A DNA stretch of 64,000 nucleotides from Paraconiothyrium sp. Pb-2020 (taxonomy: Eukaryota > Ascomycota > Dothideomycetes > Pleosporales > Didymosphaeriaceae), in contig JAJUBI010000004.1 in assembly GCA_022419385.1 (NCBI GenBank), positions 3,949,286 to 4,013,285 of the forward strand. The letters are read 5' to 3'. Under the pieces are notes generated by a model that was not told where the DNA came from, did no database searches, and saw only the letters and a list, made by a program, of their open reading frames with translations. Positions 36,276 through 48,469 of this stretch are shown here, piece by piece (position 1 is the stretch's first letter; each line of letters opens with the position of its first letter). The position numbers were made by a program, and so were the translations under genes.

Positions 36276-37229
36276 ATGGCGACGCCGGCGCTTTCACGGT
36301 CGCAAGCTGCTACAGAAAAATCTGATCCCACTTTATTCGACCTGAACCGGATGTTGTCACGTCTCGAACAGAATATCCTCCTGCAACCTGAGCCTGAGCT
36401 TTCAGGATCTCATTACATTCGCGCACGAGCCAGAGCAGTATGAAGCTGTGTCCTTGCTCGATTACTCTGTACTAATATGGTATAGAATGTCGACCACGCA
36501 CGCACACTTCTCCTCAATCTCGAGCACTCCACATCCTCACTACCATCCAAATCGAAAAAATCCGCCCTTCAAACAGATCTGCAGAAGAAGCGCGAGCTCA
36601 TAAAGCAACTGTTTCAGCGCCTGCAAGAGCTAGACAAGCTCCATGATTCAGAAACAGACGGCTCAGCAGACTCAGAGGACTCAGAGAACGAGGAGGATAA
36701 CTTTCCCTCGTATGCGCCGCACAAGGCGGCAGACGCCGGGCTTGAAGTCAACACAAGCGGTGGGGAAGGCAATGAAGCGCTCCAGAACGCGGCGCGTGGT
36801 CTCACAAATGAGCTACGGCGGCGAGGTGGCGCGCAAGATGTGGATACGATAGCGACGGGTAACTCACTGTTCCCCACAAAGGCCAAAACGACAACAGGCG
36901 AAGCACAAACCGACGCTATATTATCAGATCATCGAAGCGAGCAGGATTCGCTAGAGACAAGCCTACTGGATATGGCAAAGCAATTGAAGCAGCAGTCCCT
37001 ACACTTCCATGACACATTGGAGGGAGACAAGAGTGTGGTCGATCGCGCACTTTCAGGGCTGGATAAGAACGCACTGGGCATGGAGGCAGCGGGACAAAAG
37101 ATGGGCACATTACGGCGCATGACGGAAGGCAAGGGTTGGTGGGATCGCATGAAGCTCTATGCAATGATCTTTGGTCTGTGGGTGGTGGCCTTTCTCATTG
37201 TGTTCGTTGGGCCGAAGATCAGATTTTAG
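36276..37229 (+). CDS. USE1: Use1-type SNARE of Golgi-to-ER retrograde transport
   Basis: Two exons (36276-36437 and 36486-37229) give 301 aa. The intron carries a TACTAAT-like branch point just before its AG. The protein has an N-terminal helical region (TLFDLNRMLSRLEQNIL), an acidic linker, and then the SNARE-like helix QDSLETSLLDMAKQLKQQSL / FHDTLEGDKSVVDRALSGLD / KNALGMEAAGQKMGTLRRM. It ends with a C-terminal membrane anchor (YAMIFGLWVVAFLIVFVGPK). This arrangement and the ending PKIRF match the Use1 family, an ER-localised t-SNARE acting with Ufe1, Sec20 and Sec22. It is tail-anchored with no signal peptide. The central residue of the SNARE layer reads as Asp in GDKSVVD, as in other Use1 proteins. 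Confidence 0.92.
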
Positions 37230-37581
37230 CAGCATTATACCCTTTCTTGCGACGGTATTCTTCTCTGAGTTTAGGTATATCAGGACACCTAATGCATACG
37301 CGAACATCAACGTAGCTTTTCGAAATGTGATCCGTTGCACTGTGCCTAAGTATTATACTTGCTAGTAGGACTCAGCGACCAATACGGGGGTAAGCTACTC
37401 TACTCATTCTTGACATTTGACATTCACAGCCCGATCTAGACCCGGCGCGATCTTGCATCCCCATCTCTTGGCACCGTCGATCTTCCGTCCTCATTTTCGG
37501 CGCGCAACCAAGGAACAACAACAACAACAGAACTTATAGCCCTTTTATCCTACACTCGCTTCCGACATTACTTAATCCATC

Positions 37582-38439
37582 ATGGCTATTGAAATGATGC
37601 AAATGGGCGCTCGCGGTAAGCAATCGTTTCTCCTGTGTGCCTTTTAGCGCACTGCGCGATACGTTGGAGCACAAGCGTACATTCACTGACAATGTCTAGC
37701 CCTCAACCACTCCTCCAGCGACACGGAAGCAGAATACGACCGCCTGCGTGACCTTGCCCGCCAAGAAGCCGCCCAACGCTCTTCATGCTTCGACCGCGCA
37801 CATCAAGCCTACGAGTCCGGCGACGGCGCGCGCGCCCACGAACTCAGCGAAGAAGGAAAACGCCATGCCGCGCAAATGGACAAATACAACCGCCAGGCCC
37901 GCGACTATATTTTCCGCGCGAATAACTCCGAAGGGCGCGTCGCTTCCGACACTGTCGATCTTCACGGGCTGTTCGTTGAGGAGGCCGAGGACATCCTGGA
38001 GGAGAGAATCAAGGAAGCGAAGAGGCAGGGACAGACGCATCTGCATGTTATCGTCGGGAAGGGAAATCATTCGCGCGGGCATGTGCAGAAGATTAAGCCG
38101 CGCGTAGAGCAGGTGTGTTCGGAGTTGGGGCTGCAGTATGCGACGGAGGAGAACGAGGGAAGGATCTATGTCAATCTCCAGGGCGGAGCTGTGGACAGCA
38201 TGCCACCACCGCCACAGGCTCCGAGCTACGGCGGGTATCCTGGGAGCAATAGCCATGGAGGGCAGTATGGCGGACATCAGCAGCAGCATAGCGGACAGCA
38301 TGGTGGTGGCCATGGGCAACAGCAGCACGGAGGACAGCACCAGCAGCAAAACAACCAGAATGATGAGATGGAGGAACTGGTTAAGAAGGGCTTGCCAAAG
38401 CTGTTCAAGGCGCTCAAGGGCTGCTGCGTGGTCATGTAG
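37582..38439 (+). CDS. Smr-domain (MutS2-like nuclease fold) protein with DUF1771 and a C-terminal CaaX box
   Basis: Exons 37582-37615 and 37700-38439 give 257 aa. Residues about 15-80 match DUF1771 (LRDLARQEAAQRSSCFDRAH, YESGDGARAHELSEEGKRHA). The Smr domain follows at about 95-175, with the signature TVDLHGLFVEEAEDIL and the later HVIVGKGNHSRGH (DLHG and GxGxHS motifs). A His/Gln/Gly-rich low-complexity linker (about 185-235) leads to LPKLFKALKGCCVVM. The last four residues, CVVM, fit a CaaX prenylation box with Met favouring farnesylation, and the preceding Cys could be palmitoylated. Smr domains bind or cut nucleic acid, and fungal DUF1771-Smr proteins are linked to RNA surveillance. A lipidated tail suggests membrane tethering, which is inference. 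Confidence 0.92.
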
Positions 38440-39871
38440 GGGGGATTATAGTGCTTATGAAGAGGTGGAACGTGTTGGAATGATACCCAGAGCGAGGTTT
38501 GAACCTCTATATATAGCAATTGGACATGAAAATGGTAGTATTGTCTACCGACTGGTATTGTTTTGTTGTTACGAATGTTCGTGAATCACCACCGCTCGAG
38601 CCGCTCGTGTATTGATGAAGAGCGCACTCTGCAGGACATGGTAGTTACTTGTTGAGCAACGTATGGTGGCACTGTGGTATGTTACATTGTGGTATGGTAG
38701 GTGACGACTTGGTGCTCAACAATGAACGAAGAAATGGATTTGGTAGCCGCCGCTACCATAGGTAGGGCGGACCAGGAGGGCCAATTGAGCATATCGCGAA
38801 TCAAATGCAAGGACACTGCTCCATCGTGATTATAAATCAACCGGGGACTACAATGGAATATAATAACTCGCAGACAGCATCTGCTCGGTGAAGACGCCCG
38901 TTTATTAAATGTGACAGCAACCTCAGACGGCAACTTCCTCCAGGATTGAACCATGTCCCAACAATGAAGATGGGTTAGAGTTTCGGTGCATGAATTGGTG
39001 TGGTCAACACTGAGCCTCATCAACGTGCATTCAGCACGAATGGGTTGTCCGATATAGTAATCACGTTCAACAAAACTAGTATCGACGTCAAATCCGAAGT
39101 ATCATCGTCGAGTTCAACGTTGACGATTTCATATTGATCAAAAAGCAGAGAATGAACTATGGTGGGTACACTTGCCGATGGATTCACTTGAGTGTTTCGT
39201 TGACACCTCGTCTGCATAGCCTGGCTCAACAGAATGATTCTGTCTGCCGCTACATCAACCTTCTCTTCCTCTCGATCCTGGACTTCAGAGGGATCAAGAT
39301 CTTTCTGAAGGCTCTTGGGATTGTTCTTGCCAGACTTGTGCACAACTGGGCTTCGCTTCCATATTGGTATCAACACAGAGAAGCAGGTGGATGTATTTGG
39401 GACTGCTCCGTCGATGTACGCTCAAACTTCTAGGACCCTATACTCGACGAAGGCCTTGAGTTTAGCTTGCAATTGGAAGCAGGGTTATTGCTCAGATTCT
39501 TAGTACATCAATGTATCATTTTAGACTGTTGACCAGTCTTAATTTCGATCACTTTCAGAGATACCAATCCTGCACAAGCAATTGACGTTAGCCATCTTCC
39601 AAGTTGTCAGCTTTCCTGGCACAGCAACATCGATTGTATTAACTATTCCAAAGTTACCCCGAGCGCGATTTGGCTATAAATGTGGCAGCTCCTACCCACT
39701 TTGCACAGCTCTTGCTACTTTTTCTCACCCATGCTCTTGCCAGCTTCGCTCATGCATACTCTTATCTACTCGAACAGTTATGCTTGACATCGCTTGTACA
39801 CTCAAATGCCTTGAACACACCACATCGTCCTTGTACAATCCTTTGACATAGATACCACGACGCGCATACAC
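38440..39871. other. Spacer with one unassigned minus-strand open frame
   Basis: A frame on the minus strand from about 39419 down to 39020 reads as a plausible acidic soluble protein. It lacks an upstream ATG and recognisable family, so it is not called as a gene. A gene remnant is possible. No repeats seen. Confidence 0.4.
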
Positions 39872-41049
39872 ATGGCTCCAACTGACGTAACGCAACAACG
39901 CGCGGGCTGGCGGCTACTGAGGCGAAAGACCGATCCCAAGGGGCATCATGCCGTAGTTAACGCCACGGAAGGCTCGCGCTCTGAGCGTAGCGGACCAACA
40001 CTGCGCAATCCATTTTCGCCTCGAAAACATCTGGTGGGTGCTTGACATGTCCACATCTTCTTGGCACCTCGCATCTAACATTATAGCAGACGCCGGAGCC
40101 TTCTAGGTTTTCAGAAGAGCAAACACCCACACCCGAAGATGGTTCTGAGATAACCAAGGGGAAGTCACGTGCGTCATCGCCGACAGGCCGCCAGCGGTCA
40201 TTCCACGCAGGCCCAGAGTATGCAACGACCTCAGGGTCTCAGGTGGTAGCCGCACGGAGTCCACCTGCTGCCACGATGCAAGCCATAGCAGTGGATGCTA
40301 AGAAATCGAAGTCAAAACTTGGCCGACATTTCGTTGGCTTCCGAGTAGCTCTTCTCTGGAAGCGGAAACCAACCGATGCTCTCAAGGAATTGAGTGTCGC
40401 TATACAGACAACCGGGCATGTGATTCAGACACAAGAATGGGCTCCCAAACTTAAGTCATCCGCCCTGAGCATAATACAGATAGCGAACGCAGACAAGCTT
40501 AGCCCTGAGACGCGACAGCTGCTTGAGACTGGCGCTGAGGAGTTCAACGAATTCAAGAGGGAAGAGGAGGAGAAACGATCACGGGAAGAGGAAGAGCTAG
40601 CGAAAATTGAAGAGGAAATGGAGGTTGTTGATACCAGACTGGTTCAGCGGGGACCAATGCTCAGACGAGTTCAGCGTCTTCGACCTGTTGCATCAATGAC
40701 GACGCTGGGCACACTTGATCCACGCGCCACGGAGACCACATCGATGAGTCCCACTGGTGGCTGTAATTATGCAGGTGCATCGTCCCTCTCCTGTACAGCA
40801 GATAGTCGAGCAACAGAGACTGGACCTACGTCACGCTCTTCGATTAGTAGTCCGGTCATGGATCGAGGGCCTGGGTTCAAGCGACCCTCTCGCATGGAGG
40901 AACGGCGATACAAGCCTGCACCAGAAGATCCAATTTCAGGCCCCTTCTCAACTATGTCGTCCTGGAATTCTTACAATCTCGACCAGATGGGCTTATCGAT
41001 GAGCAACTCGAATTCCTCTTCGTCTACTTTCGCAAAGCTGTTGGACTAG
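39872..41049 (+). CDS. Unknown fungal protein with an acidic/basic coiled coil
   Basis: Two exons (39872-40033 and 40087-41049) give 374 aa. The first exon starts MAPTDVTQQRAGWRLLRRKT, and its donor GTGGGT joins in frame to the long second exon, which alone has no early ATG. Visible parts are a basic N-terminus, a region RHFVGFRVALLWKRKPTDAL followed by a helical stretch (IIQIANADKLSPETRQLLET), a Glu/Arg coiled coil (REEEEKRSREEEELAKIEEE) and a Ser-rich disordered C-terminal third. No signal peptide or membrane helix. I do not recognise the family. The N-terminal start of many small fungal regulators looks similar, but nothing specific supports a function. Confidence 0.75.
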
Positions 41050-42135
41050 TCGTTTTCTGATTGCGAAGACGGCTCGGTGGTGTTTAGACGGTCGCAAAGG
41101 CATATCTGTTGGATAGCGGTTCTCCAAAGCTTGCGCGATACCCTGGTCGGAGTTCATGATTGCTGTTTTTAGCATTTTCTGGTGCAATAATGACGGACAA
41201 CTGAGATAGATGGTCGGCGCGATCGGGATAAGTGGTGTTTGCATCTGTCATCAATAGTCATATACCATTTCTTCTCCCACTTACGTTCCACGTCAATTTA
41301 GACAATTAGTTTATAACAGTGTGGTATTGGTCTTGGAACAGCACTTTGGGACCACTTGTGCTATTCCTCAAGGTGCTGCTAATGATACACCGCAAACCGC
41401 GGGCCTCTCTGCCGATTCTTCGAGAATACAAACAGAGCACAGGTGACGTCGGCGTTGTGCATGATTGTCCAGTGATGGTAGATAAATCAAGGGTGCACAC
41501 ATGGTTGCATCGTGGTGTACTCGCGCATGCGGGGAAACGTCGATCTTCTCTCCAACGCTAACCTGGTTGAGCAGAATGGAGTGTTCAGCATTGTGGCTCT
41601 GGACACTTCCATCAGCGTCATCTTGTTGTGCTTTTGCGCAACACACAGCCCGACCTAATCATAGCCTCGAACATTTAGTTCAGGCCTTCAATATCGGCTC
41701 TGAGCTCACGCGCGAGATTGTTCGGCATCCCTTTGAGTGACAGGCGCTAACCCGTTCTGCTTCGCGCGAGAGACCATAACCGCAAGGCAGATCGACGTCC
41801 ATTGGGGCGAAAAGACAGCACTCGACGTGCCTACACTCATTCGCCAGACTTTCATGTAATCTCCGAATGCAGCAAGAGCTTTGAAAGACCCGCACTCACA
41901 GCTTGGCCAGCAAATCATGGATGTGCTCGCGACGACCTGTAAGGCCCTCGAACCCCACATCCGCCCCATGCCATGTCCAACCGCAGTCTTCGCAGCGCAG
42001 CCAGGTTCCATCCACTAAGATCTAAATTCGTTTCCATGTTGAGTGAGCAGGGCTAAGCCATGATGCTTTTTAGTCGAGTATATAGGCCAGACATGGTTCT
42101 CTAGTAACGGCTCCGCCGCGGTTGCCTTCAACGTC
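41050..42135. other. Intergenic spacer
   Basis: Holds the promoter of the alpha-glucosidase gene. No coding or repeat feature supported. Confidence 0.5.
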
Positions 42136-44976
42136 ATGCCCGCCCCCTTCACGATGCTTCGGAGTTGGCTTCTTTTAGGATCCGCGCTGTTGCAGTGGAC
42201 GCAGTCGGTGCCACTCAGAAGAGCTGATGATTGCCCTGGGTACACGGCGAGTAATGTGCAGAAGACGGACGGAGGTATCACTGCGGATTTGGCGCTTGCT
42301 GGCGCAGAATGCAATGTGTACGGGACGGATCTATATGATCTAAAGTTCGAGGCATCCTACCAGACAGGTCAGCCCATACATATCTCCTACATGATTCTGG
42401 GCACTTCAAAATTCCGGATTATGAAAGCGATATCGTGGTCGGGACAGCATCATGATCTCGCTGACGCTCGGCGTAGATTCCCGCCTTCATGTAATCATCT
42501 ACGACAAAGACGAGCAGGTATACCAAGTCCCCGATTTCGTCCTACCACGGCCCATGGGCTCAGCCACGTTGGAAGAATCGCAGGTAGAGATTACCATCGA
42601 GGAGTCACCGTTTTCGTTTACAGTGACAAGGAAAGCCAACAAGGAGGTAATCTTCACAACGAAAGGGTCTCAGATTGTCTTTGAAGACCAGTCCATTCGC
42701 CTACGCACTTCACTTCCGGAAGACCCATACCTGTACGGCCTGGGAGAACACACTGATCCGCTTAGACTACCAACATCCGACTATGTCCGCACGATGTGGA
42801 ACCGCGATGCTGGCGGTGTTCCTCAGAGGTCGAATCTGTACGGCCAGCACCCGGTATACTTCGAACGTCGAGACGACTACTCTCATGGAGTTTTCTTGCT
42901 CAACTCGAATGGGATGGATATTCTTATCAACAATGATGATGGGCAGTACCTGGAGTATAATACCGTAGGTGGAGTTATCGACCTCTACTTCTTGGCTGGG
43001 CCTTCAACGATGGATGTCGCCCGCGAGTACAGCGAGGTCACCGGCAGAGCACAGATGATGCCGTATTGGGGATTTGGATTCCACCAGTGCAGATTCGGGT
43101 ATAAGAGCGCAGACGAAGTTGCGGCTGTGGTTGCGAACTACAGTGCTGCAAACATTCCGCTTGGTATGATAGCATCCATGATTGTGCTACGATCAGTGCT
43201 GATGTTGATGCTATAGAGACGATGTGGACCGATATCGACTACATGGACAGCCACAAGGTGTTCACCCTTGGCGAAAACTTCCCAATCGACAAGATGCGTA
43301 GTCTAGTATCAAGCCTGCATGCGAACGATCAGCACTACATTGTCATGGTAGACCCGGCCGTTGCATATCAAGATTACGATGCTTTCAACAACGGTAAGGA
43401 AGCTGACATCTTCCTGAAGAACAGCAGCGGAGCCATCTACCAGGGAGTGGTCTGGCCAGGTGTTACCGCATTTCCTGATTGGTTCCACGAGAAGACGCAA
43501 GACTATTGGAACAACGAGTTTGCGACGTTCTTCGACGCTGAAACAGGCGTGGATATTGACGCTTTGTGGATAGATATGAACGAGCCAAGCAATTTCTGTG
43601 AATGGCCATGCGATAACCCTGGAGCGTCCGCGAAGAGGAGTGTCGAAGTGCGACAGGACAGCGGGTCGAAGAAGGGACTCCCTAACAGAAACCTGTTGGA
43701 TCCGAAGTATCAGATCCATAACGAATATGGTGTGCTTAGCAACAAAACTGCCCGAACTGATATTATCCATCAAGGTGGCTGGGCAGAGTACGGTAAGTGT
43801 TTAAGAACCTTCAGTTCGCTGCCTGTTTATGCTGACACTGAGCGTCTGTGAGATACCCACAACCTTTATGGTACGATGATGAGCAAGACGAGCCAGAAAG
43901 CCATGCTTGAGCGTCGCCCTGGACTTCGACCCATGGTGATTACGCGTTCTACCTACCCAGGTGCTGGCACTTATGTCGGACATTGGCTAGGAGATAACAT
44001 CTCAGCATGGGATCAGTACATCATCTCTATCCGTCATCTCCTGCAATTCGTCTCCATCTTCCAGATCCCAATGGTGAGGCTCCCGAATCCTCTCGTATAA
44101 TCCCAGGCTGACAAAGATCCAGGCCGGTGCAGATGTCTGCGGGTTTCTAATGGACACGAACGAAAGCTTGTGCGCACGCTGGACGACTCTAGGCGCATTC
44201 TATCCGTTTTACCGCAATCACAATGTTGATGGAGCAATTTCTCAAGAAGCTTACCGCTGGGATAGCGTTGCAGCCGCAGCGCGTAAGGCGATTGACCTAC
44301 GCTATCGCCTCCTCGACTACATGTACACTGCCATGCACCTCCAATCAACAGACGGAACACCTATGCTCGCTCCAGTCTGGATGCACTACTCCAACGACCC
44401 AACAACGCTGTCCATTGACGCCCAATTCTTCTTCGGCCCCGCTTTACTCGTATCCCCCGTCACAGAGAAGGACTCCGACTCCGTAACTTTCTACCTTCCC
44501 AACGACATCTTCTGGGATTTCCACACGCTGAAACGCGTCACACCCACCGCCGCACAAACCACCTATTCCAACCTGAGCACCAGCGACATCCCCGTCCACA
44601 TTAAGTGCCGCAACATTATACCTTTGCGGGTGGCTAGCGCGAATACCACCACCGCCTTGCGCAAGCAGGACTTTGAGCTTATTGTTGCGCCGAACGGGGA
44701 CGATAAGGCGTGGGGAAAGCTGTATTTGGATGATGGGGTTAGTTTGGAGCAGGAGGCGGTTAGCGAGATTGAGTTTACGTATGATGGGGGAAGTTGAAGA
44801 TGGATGGCACGTTTGGGTATGATGCGGGTGTGGGGATTAAGACGGTGACGGTGCTGGGTGATGGCGATGCGGAGAAGTATGAGTTGGATGAGAAGCTGAC
44901 TGGGGCGTGGGAGCATGATGTTAAGAATCTTAAAAAGATGACTAGCTATAATCAACGCCTAAATATAACAGGGTAG
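42136..44976 (+). CDS. Secreted GH31 alpha-glucosidase with a 1-nt frameshift near the C-terminus
   Basis: Exons 42136-42367, 42477-43163, 43217-43792, 43853-44073 and from 44123. The signal peptide is LRSWLLLGSALLQWTQS; ATG 42154 could also be the start. GH31 hallmarks are visible: LYGLGEHTDPLRLPTS, MPYWGFGFHQCRFGY, IDALWIDMNEPSNF with the nucleophile Asp, and VGHWLGDNISAWDQ with the acid/base Asp. The family hydrolyses terminal alpha-1,4-glucosyl residues of maltose or starch oligomers outside the cell. As given, the frame stops at 44797 (796 aa). The expected C-terminal beta-domain continues in the next frame from about 44788 to 44976 (KMDGTFGYDAGVGIKTVTVL). One base is missing at the GGGGG run at 44786-44790. 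This is either a sequencing error or a real truncation of about 60 residues. Confidence 0.88.
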
Positions 44977-45496
44977 TGTTGATGCAGAACGATTGCAGAC
45001 TTGATGGAGTTGACCTTGCTTAGCAATCGAGGCTAAGCATTGTGACATTGAATTAATGATGGAAGAAACGACTTTGCATTATGAATTGGCTATCAAATAC
45101 TGCCTATCAACTTCAAAACGTGGATAGAAGCCCGAGAAGTCTTGTCAGCGAAGAGGGATGTAAATGGTTATCTGTACTCAGTTGCAACACCTAAGTATGG
45201 AACCAGATATCCCAACGAGTATTATGATAGCCGCCGATGTTGAAATACGTGCACGTTCCGTTTCAGACATCACGAAATTGCTTTGACTATGCAACCTGCC
45301 AAGTATGACCTCGCAATTAGCAGCTGAGATAGTTATATGAGTTCGAAGTCAATCTTTTCCAAGCCTTGCTCTTGAAAATTTCCCTCCTCGTCCCTATACA
45401 GTCCGAAAGCTGCGAATTTCACATCGGCAAGTCCTATAAAAGCCCCTACTCGCCTACATTGCAAGCGGCCTTCCGTATTCACACCGCCGGTTGGTC
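44977..45496. other. Convergent spacer
   Basis: Lies between the alpha-glucosidase (+) and HET-protein (-) stops. Nothing else seen. Confidence 0.5.
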
Positions 45497-47428
45497 TTAC
45501 AACAATGCCTCCGCACCAGGCAGAGTCTTATTTTTTTGTTGTGCTACAAACAAGAGTAGAACATACAAAGAAGTCCCAGGTGCGGCAGTCACATAATGCT
45601 CTGAGCATGAAGGCAGAAGATCTTCGTAGAGTCCTTGAATGCCGAATGTATCTTTCAGGAACTTCCGGAGTGTTGTGGAGCAGCATCGCGGATCATACAT
45701 CGGTGCACACCCACGCAATATGAGACGCTCAGAGTTTCCGTGTACGAATGAGAAAGGGTGAAAATAGCTGAAGTCATCGTTTTCAGGTTCCCATTCGATT
45801 CCACTATCGATAGATGCCCATGAGTAGGATGGGGCAATATCATAGTTTGCGGTTGGAGAAGGTTTATACGTGAGCCAAACCAACAATGACCAGATATGGG
45901 AGCGCCAAAGGCCGGACATGTATTCGTCCCCACTGAGTTTTTGGTAGAGCATCGCTAGTCCCCTTATCGCCACAAGCTTGTCGCTCCTCTTGGTGAGACT
46001 GCATCGACTGTACGGCTTTACCACTTCAGTCCAACCGTTGAAGAAGTTGACAGTGTTCGCAGGTTCAATGTCTTTACCTGCTTCTACACTAGTATTGCTA
46101 GTATGCCATGAGTGCACTCGGTTATTCCACTCGGACCCCAAATACTCATCATTGATCCTGGCTTGGAAGACTTCGCATCGCTTATGAGTGTCGCATTCGA
46201 ATAGAATCTGATATTCAGTGAAATAGAGGATTCGTGGAGATAGAATGCGTTCCTGCAGGGCCCAGCCACGGCTGTGCAATGGCGAATGCTCGAAAATGTT
46301 CCTCCAACCGCCTTTTCTGAAAAGCCTAAGAGCCAATGGACCTGCTTTCCCCTCTACTTGCCAAGCAGTCTGAAGTCTATGGCAACGGATTCTGTCGACG
46401 TTTCTCTCGTGGAAAAGGCCCTTCGTAGGACCATTTCCCCATGACCCAGCAACCGTACAGTATGCGTTGGCATACACAAACTGCATACGTCTGCTTTCAG
46501 CTTCCCAGTCTTGAGTACAGTCTTGGATGATACATAACGCATCTATCCAAAGATATTCGACTGATAGACGACGAGCAACTTCAATGAGATCTCGAAATGT
46601 TTTTGGCAGCGTCGTGGATATGGGAAGACCGTTCTGAAGCTGAGCCATGTTTGATTTCTGAAGCATTAACTGTTGTCGCTGCTGTCCCCACATGTAGCTT
46701 AGGGTGACATATCGTAAACGCAAGGGTGTGCCACTTATTCGTTGGTGAAAATCGCAGAGCTTCCACAAATTGCCATCTGTTCCAATGTGGATGAGTCTTG
46801 TCGGTATATACGGCGGGTGGCTGTAACCTGTTTCACAATTCGCGTGTTTAGAGGCGCAGTCTTCGACCCAGCTCTGGGCTCGAGTCAGGCTATCATTTGA
46901 CGAAGTTGTTCCTTCTAGTCCTGAATGTTCAGGACTGGTATCTACTTCTTGATCTGTGAAAGGCTTTAGACATCTTGCATGTGCATAAAAATTACGTTCG
47001 ACACTTGCCTGTGACATTTGAAAGCCAATATGTGGCGCTACAACGCTGCTGGCCAACATGGCAATTCAGCCTCAACCACCCGATATCGTGCCTTGTATCT
47101 TCCAGACCATTGCCTAATAGATACACATACAAGCTGTAGTAAAGGGTAGAAAGTCAGCGAAGAGGCCGGGACGTGTTTCAACGTTAATAACCCACCCCTA
47201 CCTGGTTTCCACATCTTCTTTCGTGTCAATCTCATCAGGCAGTGATCCCAAAAGCTCCGATCCCTTCTGACAGATCCAGCATTTGTTTTCAATAGCCTCT
47301 TTGAAATCTTTATAAGATTGCCGATGCCACTGCTCCTCGCTGAGGCCTTTCTTGCCTATGATTAGCGGTTTTGTAAAGATTAAACAACACCGTGAGCATA
47401 GGTTATCCATTACGAAATTTGCGCTCAT
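45497..47428 (-). CDS. HET-domain (heterokaryon-incompatibility type) protein
   Basis: The long exon ends at the stop at 45497 and includes the HET core: LRYVTLSYMWGQQ, LPKTFRDLIEVARRLSVEYL, WIDALCIIQDCTQDWEAESR, YANAYCTVAGSWG, and RGWALQERILSPRILYF. The HET domain spans about residues 160-315. An upstream exon at 47202-47428 supplies the usual Cys-rich N-terminus (CSRCCLIF, KCWICQKGS). Joining donor 47201 to an acceptor before 47048 keeps the frame and gives 592 aa. A different acceptor (CTACAG near 47115) gives a segment that then runs out of frame, so the N-terminal join is uncertain; ATG 47059 is the fallback start. HET-domain proteins trigger cell death on non-self recognition or act in other defence responses. 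No partner gene is adjacent. Confidence 0.83.
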
Positions 47429-48469
47429 CGCGATCGCAAGTTGTTTGAGACTCGTTCAACGGGTTGGTGAGCGCTAGGTAAGGCTGACTCCTGGCAACGA
47501 GACCAGAAAGACGCACGACGGTCCAGTTGGGTTAGGGGTGCTCACGGGAAGGCATAGTAGGCGCGCATCAGTTCCCACCCTTCGAGCGGTGTCGAGTGGT
47601 AGTTGTGAAGATCAAGAGAGGGGTAGCCGCGGGGTAATGTAGGCTGCAACACTTAGTAAGCTGCGAGGTGGAACGTATCAGGCTGAAGATTTGGGGATCT
47701 TGTGATGGGCTGTGTGCTAGAAAAGTACTTGGTCTTAGCCATCCGATCCGAACGAGCTTCGTATTTACAGATAACACACCCACATGTGCCCGAAATGCTC
47801 TAAAAGAAAAATTGCTCTCTTTCGCCTATGTGAGCTATGAACCTCGTTACCGTCATCTCGAGGAGGCGCTTGCTCCGCAAATGGGAAACCAGAGCTCGGC
47901 GGGAATGACTCCAAACCTCTGTTGGGAGCACACTTGCATATGCTAATAATCTGAGTGCTAAATGGAAATGAACCCACGTTTTGAACAGCGCTATCCAGTC
48001 TTCATGACAGAGCTTATAGCACCCATATACATCTTAGTTCACCCTTGTTAGCTTAAGAAGAGACACGCACCAAGATTCACGTCCTTGGCTATATACGCAC
48101 AAGACTCTGTGTCATCCAGAGCTTACAGTGATGTGAGCGTATGCCTGATCACTGTACACCCAACCCGCGAAGAATTCCAATCACTAGCAACCTTGTGATT
48201 TAGCGGGGTGAGTCGAACGCACCATCACACCAGGCTTCAACGCCAATACCACAGTGTACTACGACGCCAGAGGACTCAACAAACGAACGTCAAATGTCGA
48301 ACACTTAGCGGCGTACCCGCGTACCCGTCTTCCTATGAAAACATCACAAACGTCGTGCGGCCTGCAACATTGAAAGCAATCAAATAAATGCAGAAGATGG
48401 ATACCACACACCGCGTGGTAATTCCTTACTCTCCTCTCTTCCCTATACACTCGAAGTTCCCAAGACACC
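47429..48469. other. Intergenic spacer
   Basis: Divergent promoter region of the HET gene (-) and the small secreted protein gene (+). No coding frame supported. Confidence 0.5.

Noticed and set aside
38490..38515. Palindrome GAGGTTTGAACCTC
   Set aside because: Looks like a tRNA B box but is a short perfect palindrome in a 3' region, with no matching tRNA structure.
39020..39419. Minus-strand open frame of about 130 codons
   Set aside because: No ATG, no recognisable family, and no in-frame upstream exon.
48198..48232. T-loop-like GGTGAGTCGAACGCACC
   Set aside because: Only a 4-bp stem with a nine-base loop and no other tRNA arms.
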